A stretch of 64,000 nucleotides of DNA from Pseudoalteromonas luteoviolacea (GTDB taxonomy: Bacteria; Pseudomonadota; Gammaproteobacteria; Enterobacterales; Alteromonadaceae): positions 4,254,501 to 4,318,500 of the forward strand of contig NZ_CP015411.1 in NCBI RefSeq assembly GCF_001750165.1, in the 5' to 3' direction. Of this stretch, positions 8,325 through 16,174 are shown in pieces (positions within the stretch are counted from its first letter, which is position 1; every line of letters starts with the position of its first letter). A program made the position numbers and the translations under genes. The notes under the pieces were generated by a model, which saw nothing but the letters and a program-made list of their open reading frames with translations, made no database searches and was not told the origin of the DNA.

Positions 8325-9213
8325 AGTGTATATTCTTGGTTGTGGTGCGATAGGACTGCTACTCGCTGAAAAACTTGCTCAGCGCCACCGTGTCATACTT
8401 ATCACTCGAGATAGTTCTCAAACTGAATACATGCTAATCAGTGGCCAAAAACAACATCGCCTTAATGTAGACGTTACCACGCTAAAGCAACTGAATAAAA
8501 AAATTCAAACATGTATCGTGCCGGTCAAAGCCTATCAAATAGAACAAGCTTTTAAAGATATTTCGCCCCACTTAAGCCATGATGCCAATATTATTCTCAG
8601 CCACAATGGCATGTATGATCTCGCTGATATCCAAGCTAACTTGAAGTCAAAACAAGCACTATTTTTTCTCAGTACTGCCATGGGCGGGATGAAACCTGCC
8701 CCCAACACCGTAATATTTAAAGGCCCTGGGCTCACTCAGTTAGGAGCCTGTAACTTACCGGCCCAAGATAATCTAAACGATATATATCAGGTGTTGTTCT
8801 CACACCATTTTGACCCTTTTGAAACCATTGATGATATCAACTTGATCCGATGGCAAAAGCTTTGTGTCAATATTGCCATCAACCCCTTAACTGCCATTGA
8901 GCAGTGTCACAACGGCGCGTTAAGAGCCCCAAAATATGCGAAGCAAGTGTTGAATTTACTTAATGAAGCCTGTGTTATTGCAAATCTAGAAGGGGTCAAA
9001 TTAAAGTTAAATGAAGAACTCGTGCGAGCCTACAAAGTAATGACTTTAACCGCAAATAATACGTCATCTATGGCACAAGATGTCAAGCTTAAAAGGCGTT
9101 CTGAAATAGATGCAATTTGTGGTTTTATTTCTTTAACAGCGCAAAAGCATGGCCACCATGCGGATATAAACGACAAGTTATGGCAGCAAATTAAACAGAA
9201 AGAGCAGGCTTGA
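8317..9213 (+). CDS. Ketopantoate reductase family protein (PanE/ApbA)
   Basis: 298 residues. The N-terminal Rossmann motif GCGAIG is at residues 8-13. The C-terminal domain carries the catalytic lysine Lys181 in RWQKLCVNIAINPLTAI, with the family asparagine and NPLTA. Expected reaction: NADPH-dependent reduction of 2-dehydropantoate to pantoate for pantothenate and coenzyme A synthesis. The sequence is divergent and short of some family landmarks, so a related 2-keto-acid reductase is possible and no gene symbol is assigned. It overlaps the VanZ-like gene by 8 bp and ends in a terminator hairpin that includes its stop codon. Confidence 0.82.
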   Translation: MSEVYILGCGAIGLLLAEKLAQRHRVILITRDSSQTEYMLISGQKQHRLNVDVTTLKQLNKKIQTCIVPVKAYQIEQAFKDISPHLSHDANIILSHNGMYDLADIQANLKSKQALFFLSTAMGGMKPAPNTVIFKGPGLTQLGACNLPAQDNLNDIYQVLFSHHFDPFETIDDINLIRWQKLCVNIAINPLTAIEQCHNGALRAPKYAKQVLNLLNEACVIANLEGVKLKLNEELVRAYKVMTLTANNTSSMAQDVKLKRRSEIDAICGFISLTAQKHGHHADINDKLWQQIKQKEQA

Positions 9214-9225
9214 GCCTGCTCTTTT
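9201..9225. terminator. Bidirectional terminator between the reductase gene and thiI
   Basis: AGAGCAGGC (9201-9209) pairs with GCCTGCTCT (9214-9222) around TTGA, followed by a short T run. The TGA stop of the plus-strand gene lies in the loop, and the thiI stop begins at 9231. Confidence 0.85.
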
Positions 9226-9230
9226 ATTAT

Positions 9231-10688
9231 TTATGGTCTGTATACTTTTACTTTAGTAAAACCATTTTCATGTAAGATCAGTGCTTGCAGTTGACTCATT
9301 ACCCCTTTACTGCAATATAAGTAATAATCTTTGTCTTGAGGTAAATCACCGAATTTAGTAGCTAAGCGGAAAAACGGTAAATGGATCACTTCAATCCCAT
9401 CAATTTCCAATGGATCTGCATCTTCCTCTTCTGGAGAGCGAATATCAACGACCACTGCGTTTTGTGGTAATTCTTTTACGTTTTCGGCCTCTTTGACTTC
9501 TTCTTTTGCTTCAACTTCAATGTCGCGAATATCTTTAATTACAGCATTATCGACTACGGTATCTAATACATCAAAGTCGAAATTAGCTTCTTCCGCTTCA
9601 ATTTTCTCAAGTACCGCTTTAACGGTTGGCTTTTTAGAAATCACACCACAGTATTCAGGCATTGCCTCTGCCATTTCACAAGTTCCAATTTCTCTGGCAA
9701 TGCGAATGATCTCTTCTTTGTCATTCTGAATCAGCGGTCTTAGGATTAAAGTTTCAGTCACGCGATCAATCACGCTTAAGTTTGCCAGTGTTTGGCTGGA
9801 AACCTGACCAATGCTCTCGCCTGTAACAAGCGCTTGAATGCCAAGTTTTTGTGCAACCGCGCTTCCTGCTCGCATCATCATACGCTTTAAGATAACACCC
9901 ATCTGGCTGTTTTCTACGTTTTCCAAAATTTCCGCTACGACAGGTTCAAAATCAACCGTAATAAATTTGACTTTGTGTGTTGAGCTATACTGCTTCCATA
10001 GGTAATGACTCACCTGCTTCACACCAATTTCATGTGCCGCGCCACCTAAGTTAAAAAACAAGAAATGCGTGCGAGCGCCTTTTCTGATCATTTGGTAACT
10101 GGCAACACCAGAATCAAACCCACCAGACATTAATGACAACACATCTTCTTGAGTAGGCAGTGGGAACCCTCCTAAACCGCGGTATTGAGCACGCACGATA
10201 TAGGCAAACTGATCCTTAATTTCTATTTTGACCGTTTCTTGTGGTCGCGTTAACTTTACACTAGCTGTATCAACATTTTGATTCAAACCACCACCAACAT
10301 AACGCTCTACATCACTTGAAGTAAAATCATGCTTACCTTGGCGTTTCACTCGTACACAAAACGTCTTATTTTCAATTTGCTCACGCACGAGTGGTAAAGT
10401 ATGTTGGTAAATATCATCTAAAGTTTCGAAAGTCACTTCCTGAACTTCTAAAAACAATGTCACACCAGGCACACGTTTTAAGCCATCAATCAGTGCCAAG
10501 CGCGTCTTATCATCACTCAACTGACTCACAACCGTAATGTTGTCCCAGTTGTTTTTCACAAAAACTTTCTCATCAACTCGACCCAGCAAAAGCTTGATAT
10601 TTTTTTCTAAAATTTTAGTGAAACGCTTACGCACCGATTTACTTTTGATGACGATCTCAGGGTGCAGCTTGACGATAAATTTAAGCAT
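9231..10688 (-). CDS. thiI: tRNA 4-thiouridine synthase ThiI with rhodanese domain
   Basis: 485 residues, the long ThiI form (E. coli 482). Order: N-terminal ferredoxin-like and THUMP domain, PP-loop ATPase domain with SGGFDS at 188-193, and C-terminal rhodanese domain with catalytic Cys459 in YLYCSKGVMS. Cys347 (EYCGVI) corresponds to the cysteine that forms a disulfide with the rhodanese persulfide in E. coli. It adenylates and thiolates U8 of tRNA, and long forms can also donate sulfur for thiamine thiazole synthesis. An acidic Glu/Asp-rich linker at about 380-420 joins the catalytic and rhodanese domains. It stands alone; no thiamine genes are nearby. Confidence 0.97.
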   Translation of the reverse strand: MLKFIVKLHPEIVIKSKSVRKRFTKILEKNIKLLLGRVDEKVFVKNNWDNITVVSQLSDDKTRLALIDGLKRVPGVTLFLEVQEVTFETLDDIYQHTLPLVREQIENKTFCVRVKRQGKHDFTSSDVERYVGGGLNQNVDTASVKLTRPQETVKIEIKDQFAYIVRAQYRGLGGFPLPTQEDVLSLMSGGFDSGVASYQMIRKGARTHFLFFNLGGAAHEIGVKQVSHYLWKQYSSTHKVKFITVDFEPVVAEILENVENSQMGVILKRMMMRAGSAVAQKLGIQALVTGESIGQVSSQTLANLSVIDRVTETLILRPLIQNDKEEIIRIAREIGTCEMAEAMPEYCGVISKKPTVKAVLEKIEAEEANFDFDVLDTVVDNAVIKDIRDIEVEAKEEVKEAENVKELPQNAVVVDIRSPEEEDADPLEIDGIEVIHLPFFRLATKFGDLPQDKDYYLYCSKGVMSQLQALILHENGFTKVKVYRP

Positions 10689-10863
10689 ATGAAGTTACTC
10701 GCTGGTGTGAAACTATAAACGCACAAAACGTTGAATCATTTTAAGGCGCGGGATTATAGCAAACTTATTAAAGACTAGGAAATAATCAGGTTGGTTGGCA
10801 AATAGTTTACGGTATTAACGACAGTGCTAGTTGAATACTAGTAATCGATTATAGACATAATGA

Positions 10864-10890
10864 AAGCTACCAGTGATTGGCTGGCAGCTT
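10864..10890 (-). terminator. Probable terminator of the TetR gene
   Basis: AAGCT-CCAG and CTGG-AGCTT arms with one mismatch form a stem 12 bp beyond the tetR stop. On the minus strand it is followed by TTTCATTAT, a poor U run, so termination is likely but not strong. Confidence 0.45.
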
Positions 10891-10902
10891 GATAATGTGC
10901 AC

Positions 10903-11565
10903 TTAAGCGATACTCGGTAAACTCGTATCTGCTTGTTCTTGGTAATAATCACGCAGCTGTGCAATTTTTTCACTGCTCATTTGTGTCGCATAAGGCTTAA
11001 ATAACATCAATACCTTTACGATTCCGTTGTAAATATCTTTTTGCTCCAGTACACCCGTTAATCTTCTCGCCTTTACATAGGGAGTCCAGAAGCTCACAAC
11101 CATTTTGAGCATATGTGCAAGTTCATCGACATCATAATCTTCAATATCAATCACTCCTGCACTACGCAAGCCAATAACCACAGCCTTTACCTGCTCAAAC
11201 AGCTGTGATTGAAACTCAATGTAATCCTTTTTCAACCCTTTATCTCGCGCCAAAATGTCAGTCAGGTTGTCGTAAAAGAAGTGGTATCGCCACATTAATT
11301 CAAACAAAGAGTCCAAGTACTGTGTCAATTGCTCCAGAGGCTCATGTTCAATACTCAGTGGTTTAAAATGTGTGCTTAAATGCTCGCTGTAAAGAGAAAA
11401 AATATGCCTAATGATGTCTTCTTTGTTTTTAAAGTGATAATACAAATTCCCCGGGCTTATTCCCATATTGGAGGCAATATGATTGGTGGTTATCGCTCGT
11501 TCACCATGTAGATTAAACAAGGCAATACTTGTACGAATTATTTTTTCCTTGGTATTCATATCCAA
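10903..11565 (-). CDS. TetR/AcrR family transcriptional regulator
   Basis: 220 residues. The N-terminal helix-turn-helix lies at about residues 24-48 (ITTNHIASNMGISPGNLYYHFKNKEDI), a textbook TetR recognition region. The C-terminal half has aromatic-rich helices (MWRYHFFYDNL) that would form a ligand pocket, resembling the TetR subgroup with a long C-terminal repressor domain. The ATG at 11563-11565 is preceded by AAAGAGAG. It is divergent from coaD, with 165 bp between the starts. Its target is not evident: no transporter or fatty-acid gene adjoins it, so autoregulation and distant targets are the default guess. Confidence 0.88.
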   Translation of the reverse strand: MDMNTKEKIIRTSIALFNLHGERAITTNHIASNMGISPGNLYYHFKNKEDIIRHIFSLYSEHLSTHFKPLSIEHEPLEQLTQYLDSLFELMWRYHFFYDNLTDILARDKGLKKDYIEFQSQLFEQVKAVVIGLRSAGVIDIEDYDVDELAHMLKMVVSFWTPYVKARRLTGVLEQKDIYNGIVKVLMLFKPYATQMSSEKIAQLRDYYQEQADTSLPSIA

Positions 11566-11730
11566 CTCTCTTTACACGCTTAATTAATATCACGGCTTGG
11601 CGGCCACTTGGTTAATTGAAAATAGCACTAAACATATGCAAGGTTAAATGAGCAAATTTGAAAGCAGACCAGTGAATTTGCTTTAGAAGGCTGCTAACAT
11701 ATCAAAAATTTTTTGTGTTGCAACAATCTG

Positions 11731-12213
11731 ATGAAAGTTATAGCTCTATATCCTGGTACATTTGACCCTCTTACAAATGGGCACTCTGATCTCATAAAAC
11801 GTGCAGCTAATATGTTTGATACGGTTGTATTAGCCATCGCACACAACCCTTCAAAAAAGCCATGTTTTACCCTTGAGGAACGTGTCGAATTAGCACAACA
11901 GGTGCTGCATGACATACCTAATGTCAAAGTCATTGGATTTTCAGGCTTATTAGTTGATCTAGCAAAAGCACAAAATGCCAATGTGCTGATTAGGGGGATC
12001 CGTGCCGTCTCTGATTTTGACTATGAGTTTCAGCTTGCCAATATGAATCGTAGACTGTACCCGCAGTTAGAAAGTGTATTTTTAACACCATCAGAGAGAA
12101 ACTCTTTCATTTCTTCAACTTTAGTCAAAGAAGTTGCACTGCATCACGGAGATGTCAGTGAGTTTGTTGACCCACTGGTCGCGAAAGCACTAAAGGAGAA
12201 GCTCCACTCATGA
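11731..12213 (+). CDS. coaD: Phosphopantetheine adenylyltransferase
   Basis: 160 residues (E. coli 159). It catalyses 4'-phosphopantetheine + ATP to dephospho-CoA, the penultimate step of coenzyme A synthesis. The start is the ATG at 11731, giving MKVIALYPGTFDP; an in-frame TTG 18 bp upstream is ignored because no CoaD has that extension. The nucleotidyltransferase motif GTFDPLTNGH has His18, and the second signature appears as ISSTLVKE. RNSFISS is also typical. No clear Shine-Dalgarno precedes the ATG. Its last four bases (ATGA) overlap the Wzi-like gene, an unexpected partner. Confidence 0.96.
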   Translation: MKVIALYPGTFDPLTNGHSDLIKRAANMFDTVVLAIAHNPSKKPCFTLEERVELAQQVLHDIPNVKVIGFSGLLVDLAKAQNANVLIRGIRAVSDFDYEFQLANMNRRLYPQLESVFLTPSERNSFISSTLVKEVALHHGDVSEFVDPLVAKALKEKLHS

Positions 12214-13565
12214 AATTAAAGCATCTCAGTGCTGTCTGTTTATGCACATTATCACTTCACAGCTATGCCGGACCTTGGATATCTGCTGAAGATAGTGCAT
12301 TAAAGCACTCGATTGATTTGTTGGTCAGCTATGGACTGATCAATCGTCCAGTTAATCAATATCCACTGTTGTGGCAAGGCATTGCACATGACTTACAGCA
12401 TATCGACTCATCCACTTTGAATGAGGATACAGCTTTTGCCGTCAGCCACCTTCGCCATGCTCTGCAATACGCAAAAAAAGAAACACATTCTGGTATTAAA
12501 GCGCATTTTAGGGAAAAACCTAACTCAGATACGGGCATAGGGGATAACCAAAGAGAAAAATCGGGCATTACGACATTCGGTGAAATCACCGGTAGCAACG
12601 TCAGCGCTCGCGTTCAGGTTAATTACGCAGATGACGCACTCGATGGCAAGTACGTTAATCATCATGGTAGTCACTTAGCCATTTTATTGGGAGACTGGTC
12701 TTTAAGTGCTGAAAGGTTAGACTATTGGTGGGGCCCCGGTAATGAGAGTGCACTGCTCTTATCCAACAATGCAACCCCAATGAAGGCAGTACGTTTAAGT
12801 AGAGCCAATACCAATTATCGTGGGCCACAGTTTTTGTCCTTTATTGGACCATGGCAAATTACCGCCATTGCTGCGCGCCACAAACCTAACAATAAATCAG
12901 GTGACTTTTGGGGGGCGCGATTCTCTTCAACACCGATCAAAGGGCTAGAGCTAGGCTTTGCGACGACAGGTAGTGACTTTGTTTATACTCAGCTAAGCAT
13001 TGAAACCGAGCTTAAAAAACAGCGTATTACCAGTCTAGATTTTAAATTTTCATCAATTTTAGGTGGGCAACCCATAGCTTTATACGGCGAATACAGTGGT
13101 AACAACGACAACGGCGCACTCCCTGATGAGGCTCTTTTCACTGCCGGTATTGAGAGTTTTTGGGCTGATGAGGATTACCGTGTTAAAGGCTATATCGAAT
13201 ATAGTGATACAACTACAGATTGCTTAGCAGAGTCAGTCAGTTTTCAATGTAACTTCCAGCAAACTGACGCAGGTTCAGACTACAAAGAATACGGCCTATG
13301 GCTCGGTGCAACAAGTGGTCCGCAAGCAAAAAGCATCACTTTTGCAGCTGACTACTTTCAAATTGAAGGCTCTGGTGGGTACGCAAAATTGAAATTGACT
13401 GAGTTTGAATCTCTTAATATGGACCGAACCTTACTTGAAGTGGGTATCCAGACAGAACTATGGACTGGCCTGTTTAAATCTAGTTTTACGATTTGGCAAG
13501 ACCAAACTGACCAACAAGACGACACGCACCAAGCGCTGGGTGTAAGTTGGGAATATCAATACTAA
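12210..13565 (+). CDS. Wzi-like capsule assembly outer-membrane protein
   Basis: 451 residues with a signal peptide ending near Ala20. The rest alternates in a beta-barrel pattern and contains the family stretch DYWWGPGNESALLLSNN (about 171-187). Further on it has the GPWQIT and FWGARFS segments, characteristic of the Wzi capsule assembly family. In E. coli K30, Wzi is an outer-membrane lectin that holds group 1 capsule on the cell. Here it begins inside the coaD stop (ATGA), so it is translationally coupled to a housekeeping gene 23 kb from the polysaccharide locus. A role in retaining the polymer made there is inference. Confidence 0.85.
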   Translation: MKLKHLSAVCLCTLSLHSYAGPWISAEDSALKHSIDLLVSYGLINRPVNQYPLLWQGIAHDLQHIDSSTLNEDTAFAVSHLRHALQYAKKETHSGIKAHFREKPNSDTGIGDNQREKSGITTFGEITGSNVSARVQVNYADDALDGKYVNHHGSHLAILLGDWSLSAERLDYWWGPGNESALLLSNNATPMKAVRLSRANTNYRGPQFLSFIGPWQITAIAARHKPNNKSGDFWGARFSSTPIKGLELGFATTGSDFVYTQLSIETELKKQRITSLDFKFSSILGGQPIALYGEYSGNNDNGALPDEALFTAGIESFWADEDYRVKGYIEYSDTTTDCLAESVSFQCNFQQTDAGSDYKEYGLWLGATSGPQAKSITFAADYFQIEGSGGYAKLKLTEFESLNMDRTLLEVGIQTELWTGLFKSSFTIWQDQTDQQDDTHQALGVSWEYQY

Positions 13566-13580
13566 TTACTAAATCCAAAC

Positions 13581-13608
13581 GCTGCTATGGCATCGCAGTT
13601 ATAGCAGC
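13581..13608. terminator. Inverted repeat between convergent genes
   Basis: GCTGCTAT (13581-13588) and ATAGCAGC (13601-13608) form an 8-bp stem with a 12-base loop between the Wzi-like stop and the membrane protein stop. There is no T run on either side, so it may be a weak terminator or mRNA end protector. Confidence 0.35.
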
Positions 13609-13615
13609 CTGTAAA

Positions 13616-14131
13616 TTAAACGACTGCCTTCGAACTTAGGAATTTTCGAGACAGTAATTGCAAGCCAATAAAGTCACGGTTCAGGATCACAACACTGACC
13701 ATCACCAAATCAACGATGTTCACAGTTGAAGAATAAAAATACCATAATGCCCACGGTTCATATGTCCCCAATAAATGTGAATCAACAAACATCGCAAAAA
13801 ATAGTAGTGCATTTATCGTTAGACCTATGCAGCAATAGACATAGCATGGATGATTCTTTGCATCTCTGAAGAAGAGGTATTTAGCGAGTATTATCGCCCC
13901 AAGGGTGACAACGTCATAAAGAAAATAAACCGCAAAATCGATGGATTCAAAGTTCGCAGGTGTAGTTAAATCACTGAGACTATAGGAGGCAGCGAGAATC
14001 GATGCGCAAGCTAAAGCTTGCACATTCTTATTGACGGCCAGTATGTAAAAAGTTACATGCAGCAAACTGGCCATAAAGAACCCCCAAATCACAAGGGCCC
14101 CAATGCTTAATCCGAAATAGTCAAATGCCAT
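13616..14131 (-). CDS. Unknown multi-pass membrane protein coupled to a double-glycine peptide
   Basis: 171 residues with hydrophobic stretches at about 5-30, 37-52, 66-88, 96-114 and 130-150, so four or five membrane passes and short loops. No catalytic motif is visible and I do not recognise the family. The start codon (14129-14131) overlaps the TAA of the 55-residue peptide gene by one base (TAATG), a translational-coupling junction, and no separate ribosome binding site is needed. That suggests joint function with the peptide, for example as an immunity protein, receptor or exporter component; none of these is shown by the sequence. Confidence 0.7.
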   Translation of the reverse strand: MAFDYFGLSIGALVIWGFFMASLLHVTFYILAVNKNVQALACASILAASYSLSDLTTPANFESIDFAVYFLYDVVTLGAIILAKYLFFRDAKNHPCYVYCCIGLTINALLFFAMFVDSHLLGTYEPWALWYFYSSTVNIVDLVMVSVVILNRDFIGLQLLSRKFLSSKAVV

Positions 14132-14298
14132 TATCTACGTTGGGTATATGAAAGGCGCCTTTTAGGGTAATTACCACTAGCGCGACCACCTGAAACCGCT
14201 TTCAAATTCTCTAAAGATGTAATTACATTAACAGAAGTTGTCTTTGTTTTTCCAGCATTTTTAGATGAATCTAAGTTTTCGATATTTAAGTTAAACAT
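14131..14298 (-). CDS. Double-glycine-type small peptide, candidate secreted or RiPP-like precursor
   Basis: 55 residues, start at 14296-14298 with a strong AGAGGG Shine-Dalgarno 8 nt upstream. The N-terminal part (MFNLNIENLDSSKNAG) is polar and neutral. Residues 29-38 read LENLKAVSGG, which matches the leader end of double-glycine peptides (LxxVSGG) cut by C39-type ABC transporter peptidases. The remaining 17 residues, RASGNYPKRRLSYTQRR, carry six Arg or Lys and no acid, so a cleaved product would be strongly cationic. There is no Cys, so no lanthionine or disulfide. No C39 transporter or modifying enzyme is adjacent. Leader-like sequence plus coupling to a membrane protein is what is seen; bacteriocin, signalling or other function is conjecture. 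Confidence 0.65.
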   Translation of the reverse strand: MFNLNIENLDSSKNAGKTKTTSVNVITSLENLKAVSGGRASGNYPKRRLSYTQRR

Positions 14299-14776
14299 TG
14301 CTTTCCCTCTTTATGAATTTATTCATTTTAGCTGACACAACAATACCTGAAAGCTAAAACTCTAGAAGTCATATTTAAGCAACAAGCAGGCCAAATTAAA
14401 ACAAAAATAAAACAAAATATTTACCAACGCATCAAACGAACAATAATTAACCTATTGATTTATATGTAAACAAATATAAAAATCCCAATTAAAACAAAAA
14501 TGAATAATTTAATTGTATATAAATTAATAAAAAAGTTAACATCTCCACAAGTCCCTTCGGCCACCAAAAAAAGTAAAAATACAAAATAAAAACCTATTAA
14601 AATCATACGAGTGATAAAATTTAAAATAGATCTACCAGATTATATTCAGCCTACTTATTTGATTTTCACTGAAAATAATAGGGACAAAAATAGATTAAAT
14701 GACACAATAAAGATAATAAGGTGTAAATTCAAGCGAAACCCTATAAGAATTTCGCTCAATGAAATGAGGAGGGTGT
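14299..14776. other. AT-rich intergenic island downstream of argH
   Basis: 478 bp of very AT-rich DNA between argH and the peptide gene. It should hold the peptide promoter; a TAAAAT at about 14324-14329 on the minus strand is a possible -10 with a poor -35. A short GC-rich segment at 14548-14566 resembles a tRNA 3' end and is listed separately. A 62-codon GTG-started frame at 14611-14799 is not supported. I see no intact gene. Confidence 0.6.
14548..14566 (+). other. tRNA 3'-end-like fragment, possible attachment-site remnant
   Basis: CAAGTCCCTTCGGCCACCA resembles the last part of a tRNA: T-loop bases, an acceptor strand TTCGGCC, discriminator A and CCA. The T-stem is about two bases too short for a real tRNA and nothing upstream could fold as the rest. 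It stands out as GC-rich inside an AT-rich stretch next to the peptide gene. Such fragments can be left where an element integrated into a tRNA gene. Confidence 0.3.
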
Positions 14777-16153
14777 TTATTCTTTTATCGACTGCTTAAA
14801 AGCGAGGATAGCTTCACGCACTTGCGGCAAAGATGTGCCGCCCAACGCTTGCCTTGCGGCAATACAAGCGGCAATTTCTAGCCGCGGATAAACATCACTG
14901 TCAATTTTTGGGCACACCAATTGAAACTCTTCTAGCGCAAGCTCTTCTAAATTTTTGCCCTGTTCGATGGCTATCTGAACCAGCTGCCCAACAATATGAT
15001 GCCCCTCTCTAAAAGGCACTCCTTTGGCTACCAAATAATCTGCAAGTTCAGTCGCATTGGCATGTCCACCTTGAGCAGCTTTTAAAGTAGCCTCAGCATT
15101 GACTTTTACTCCTTTTATACAAGACTCCGCCATATGTATACATGCGATCCATGTTGGCAATGCATCAAACAGCCCCTCCTTATCTTCTTGCATATCTTTA
15201 TTGTAGGCCAAAGGCAGTGCTTTAAGCGTCATCATCATGGCACTAAATGCGCCAAATACACGTCCTGTTTTGCCTCGAATTAACTCCAGTGCATCTGGAT
15301 TTTTCTTTTGAGGCATTAAAGATGAGCCAGAGGTCACGTTATCTGCTAGTTCAATAAAGCCTGACTCACCACTATTATAGAAAATCATATCTTCTGCGAG
15401 TCGTGATAAATGCATCATTGAAATAGACGCACAGCTTAAAAGCTCCACCACAAAGTCCCTATCTGAAACCGCATCTAAACTATTACGCGTAGCGCATTTA
15501 AATCCCAGTTGTGTCGCCAAATGATCTCTATCAATGGGATAAGCTGTCCCAGCCAATGCCCCCGATCCGAGTGGACATTCGTTAAGACGTTCAATGGCGT
15601 CATTCAAGCGCGATATATCTCTGGTTAACATCTCTACATAGGCCATGCACCAATGGCTAAACAGCACAGGTTGCGCACGCTGCAAATGTGTATAACCAGG
15701 TAAAATAGTCTCTAACTCTCGCTCAGCCAATTGCACAAGCGCACATTGCAGTGACTTAATTGCCGTGACAATTAGCTCAGCTGTTTGACGTGACCACAAA
15801 CGAAAGTCAGTAGCAACCTGATCGTTGCGACTACGGCCCGTATGTAGTTTTTTACCTAAATCTCCCACTTTTTCTATCAGCTTTGCTTCTACATAAGAGT
15901 GGATATCTTCATAGCCACTGCTTGCTATCGACGCCCTATCTCGCACTGACTCCTCTAGCAGTGAGTTTAGAGCAGCGACAAGCTGCCCACCCTCTTCTGT
16001 TGTCAACACTCCGACTTGCTCAAGTGCACCAGCCCATGCAATCGAACCGACAATATCTTGCTCAACCAACTGATAATCAAAAGGTAATGAATCATTAAAT
16101 TGCTTAAATGCTTGATCTGGACCTGAAGAAAATCGCCCGCCCCATAGTGCCAT
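14777..16153 (-). CDS. argH: Argininosuccinate lyase
   Basis: 458 residues (E. coli 457). It cleaves argininosuccinate to arginine and fumarate, the last step of arginine synthesis. The start is the ATG at 16153 (MALWGGRF), with AAAGGAG upstream; a TTG 21 bp earlier overlaps nothing useful and is not needed. The fumarase-superfamily signature GSSLMPQKKNPD gives catalytic Ser277/Ser278, and HTGRSRNDQ is near the N-terminal third. The protein ends in a normal ArgH C-terminus. It therefore lacks the ArgA-like acetyltransferase extension found in some Vibrio and Alteromonas relatives. Last gene of argCBFGH. Confidence 0.97.
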   Translation of the reverse strand: MALWGGRFSSGPDQAFKQFNDSLPFDYQLVEQDIVGSIAWAGALEQVGVLTTEEGGQLVAALNSLLEESVRDRASIASSGYEDIHSYVEAKLIEKVGDLGKKLHTGRSRNDQVATDFRLWSRQTAELIVTAIKSLQCALVQLAERELETILPGYTHLQRAQPVLFSHWCMAYVEMLTRDISRLNDAIERLNECPLGSGALAGTAYPIDRDHLATQLGFKCATRNSLDAVSDRDFVVELLSCASISMMHLSRLAEDMIFYNSGESGFIELADNVTSGSSLMPQKKNPDALELIRGKTGRVFGAFSAMMMTLKALPLAYNKDMQEDKEGLFDALPTWIACIHMAESCIKGVKVNAEATLKAAQGGHANATELADYLVAKGVPFREGHHIVGQLVQIAIEQGKNLEELALEEFQLVCPKIDSDVYPRLEIAACIAARQALGGTSLPQVREAILAFKQSIKE

Positions 16154-16174
16154 AACGTATAACTCCTTTATCAA

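Noticed and set aside
11713..11730. Upstream TTG start of coaD
   Set aside because: Adds MCCNNL, absent from CoaD proteins; the ATG at 11731 gives the usual length.
14323..14338. 16-bp TCATTTTAGCTGACAC shared with 36505-36520
   Set aside because: For a 64-kb window a shared 16-mer is near chance expectation, and the surrounding sequences differ; not called a repeat family.
14611..14799. 62-codon GTG-started frame in the AT-rich island
   Set aside because: No ribosome binding site, it overlaps the argH 3' end on the other strand, and its composition only mirrors the AT-rich DNA.
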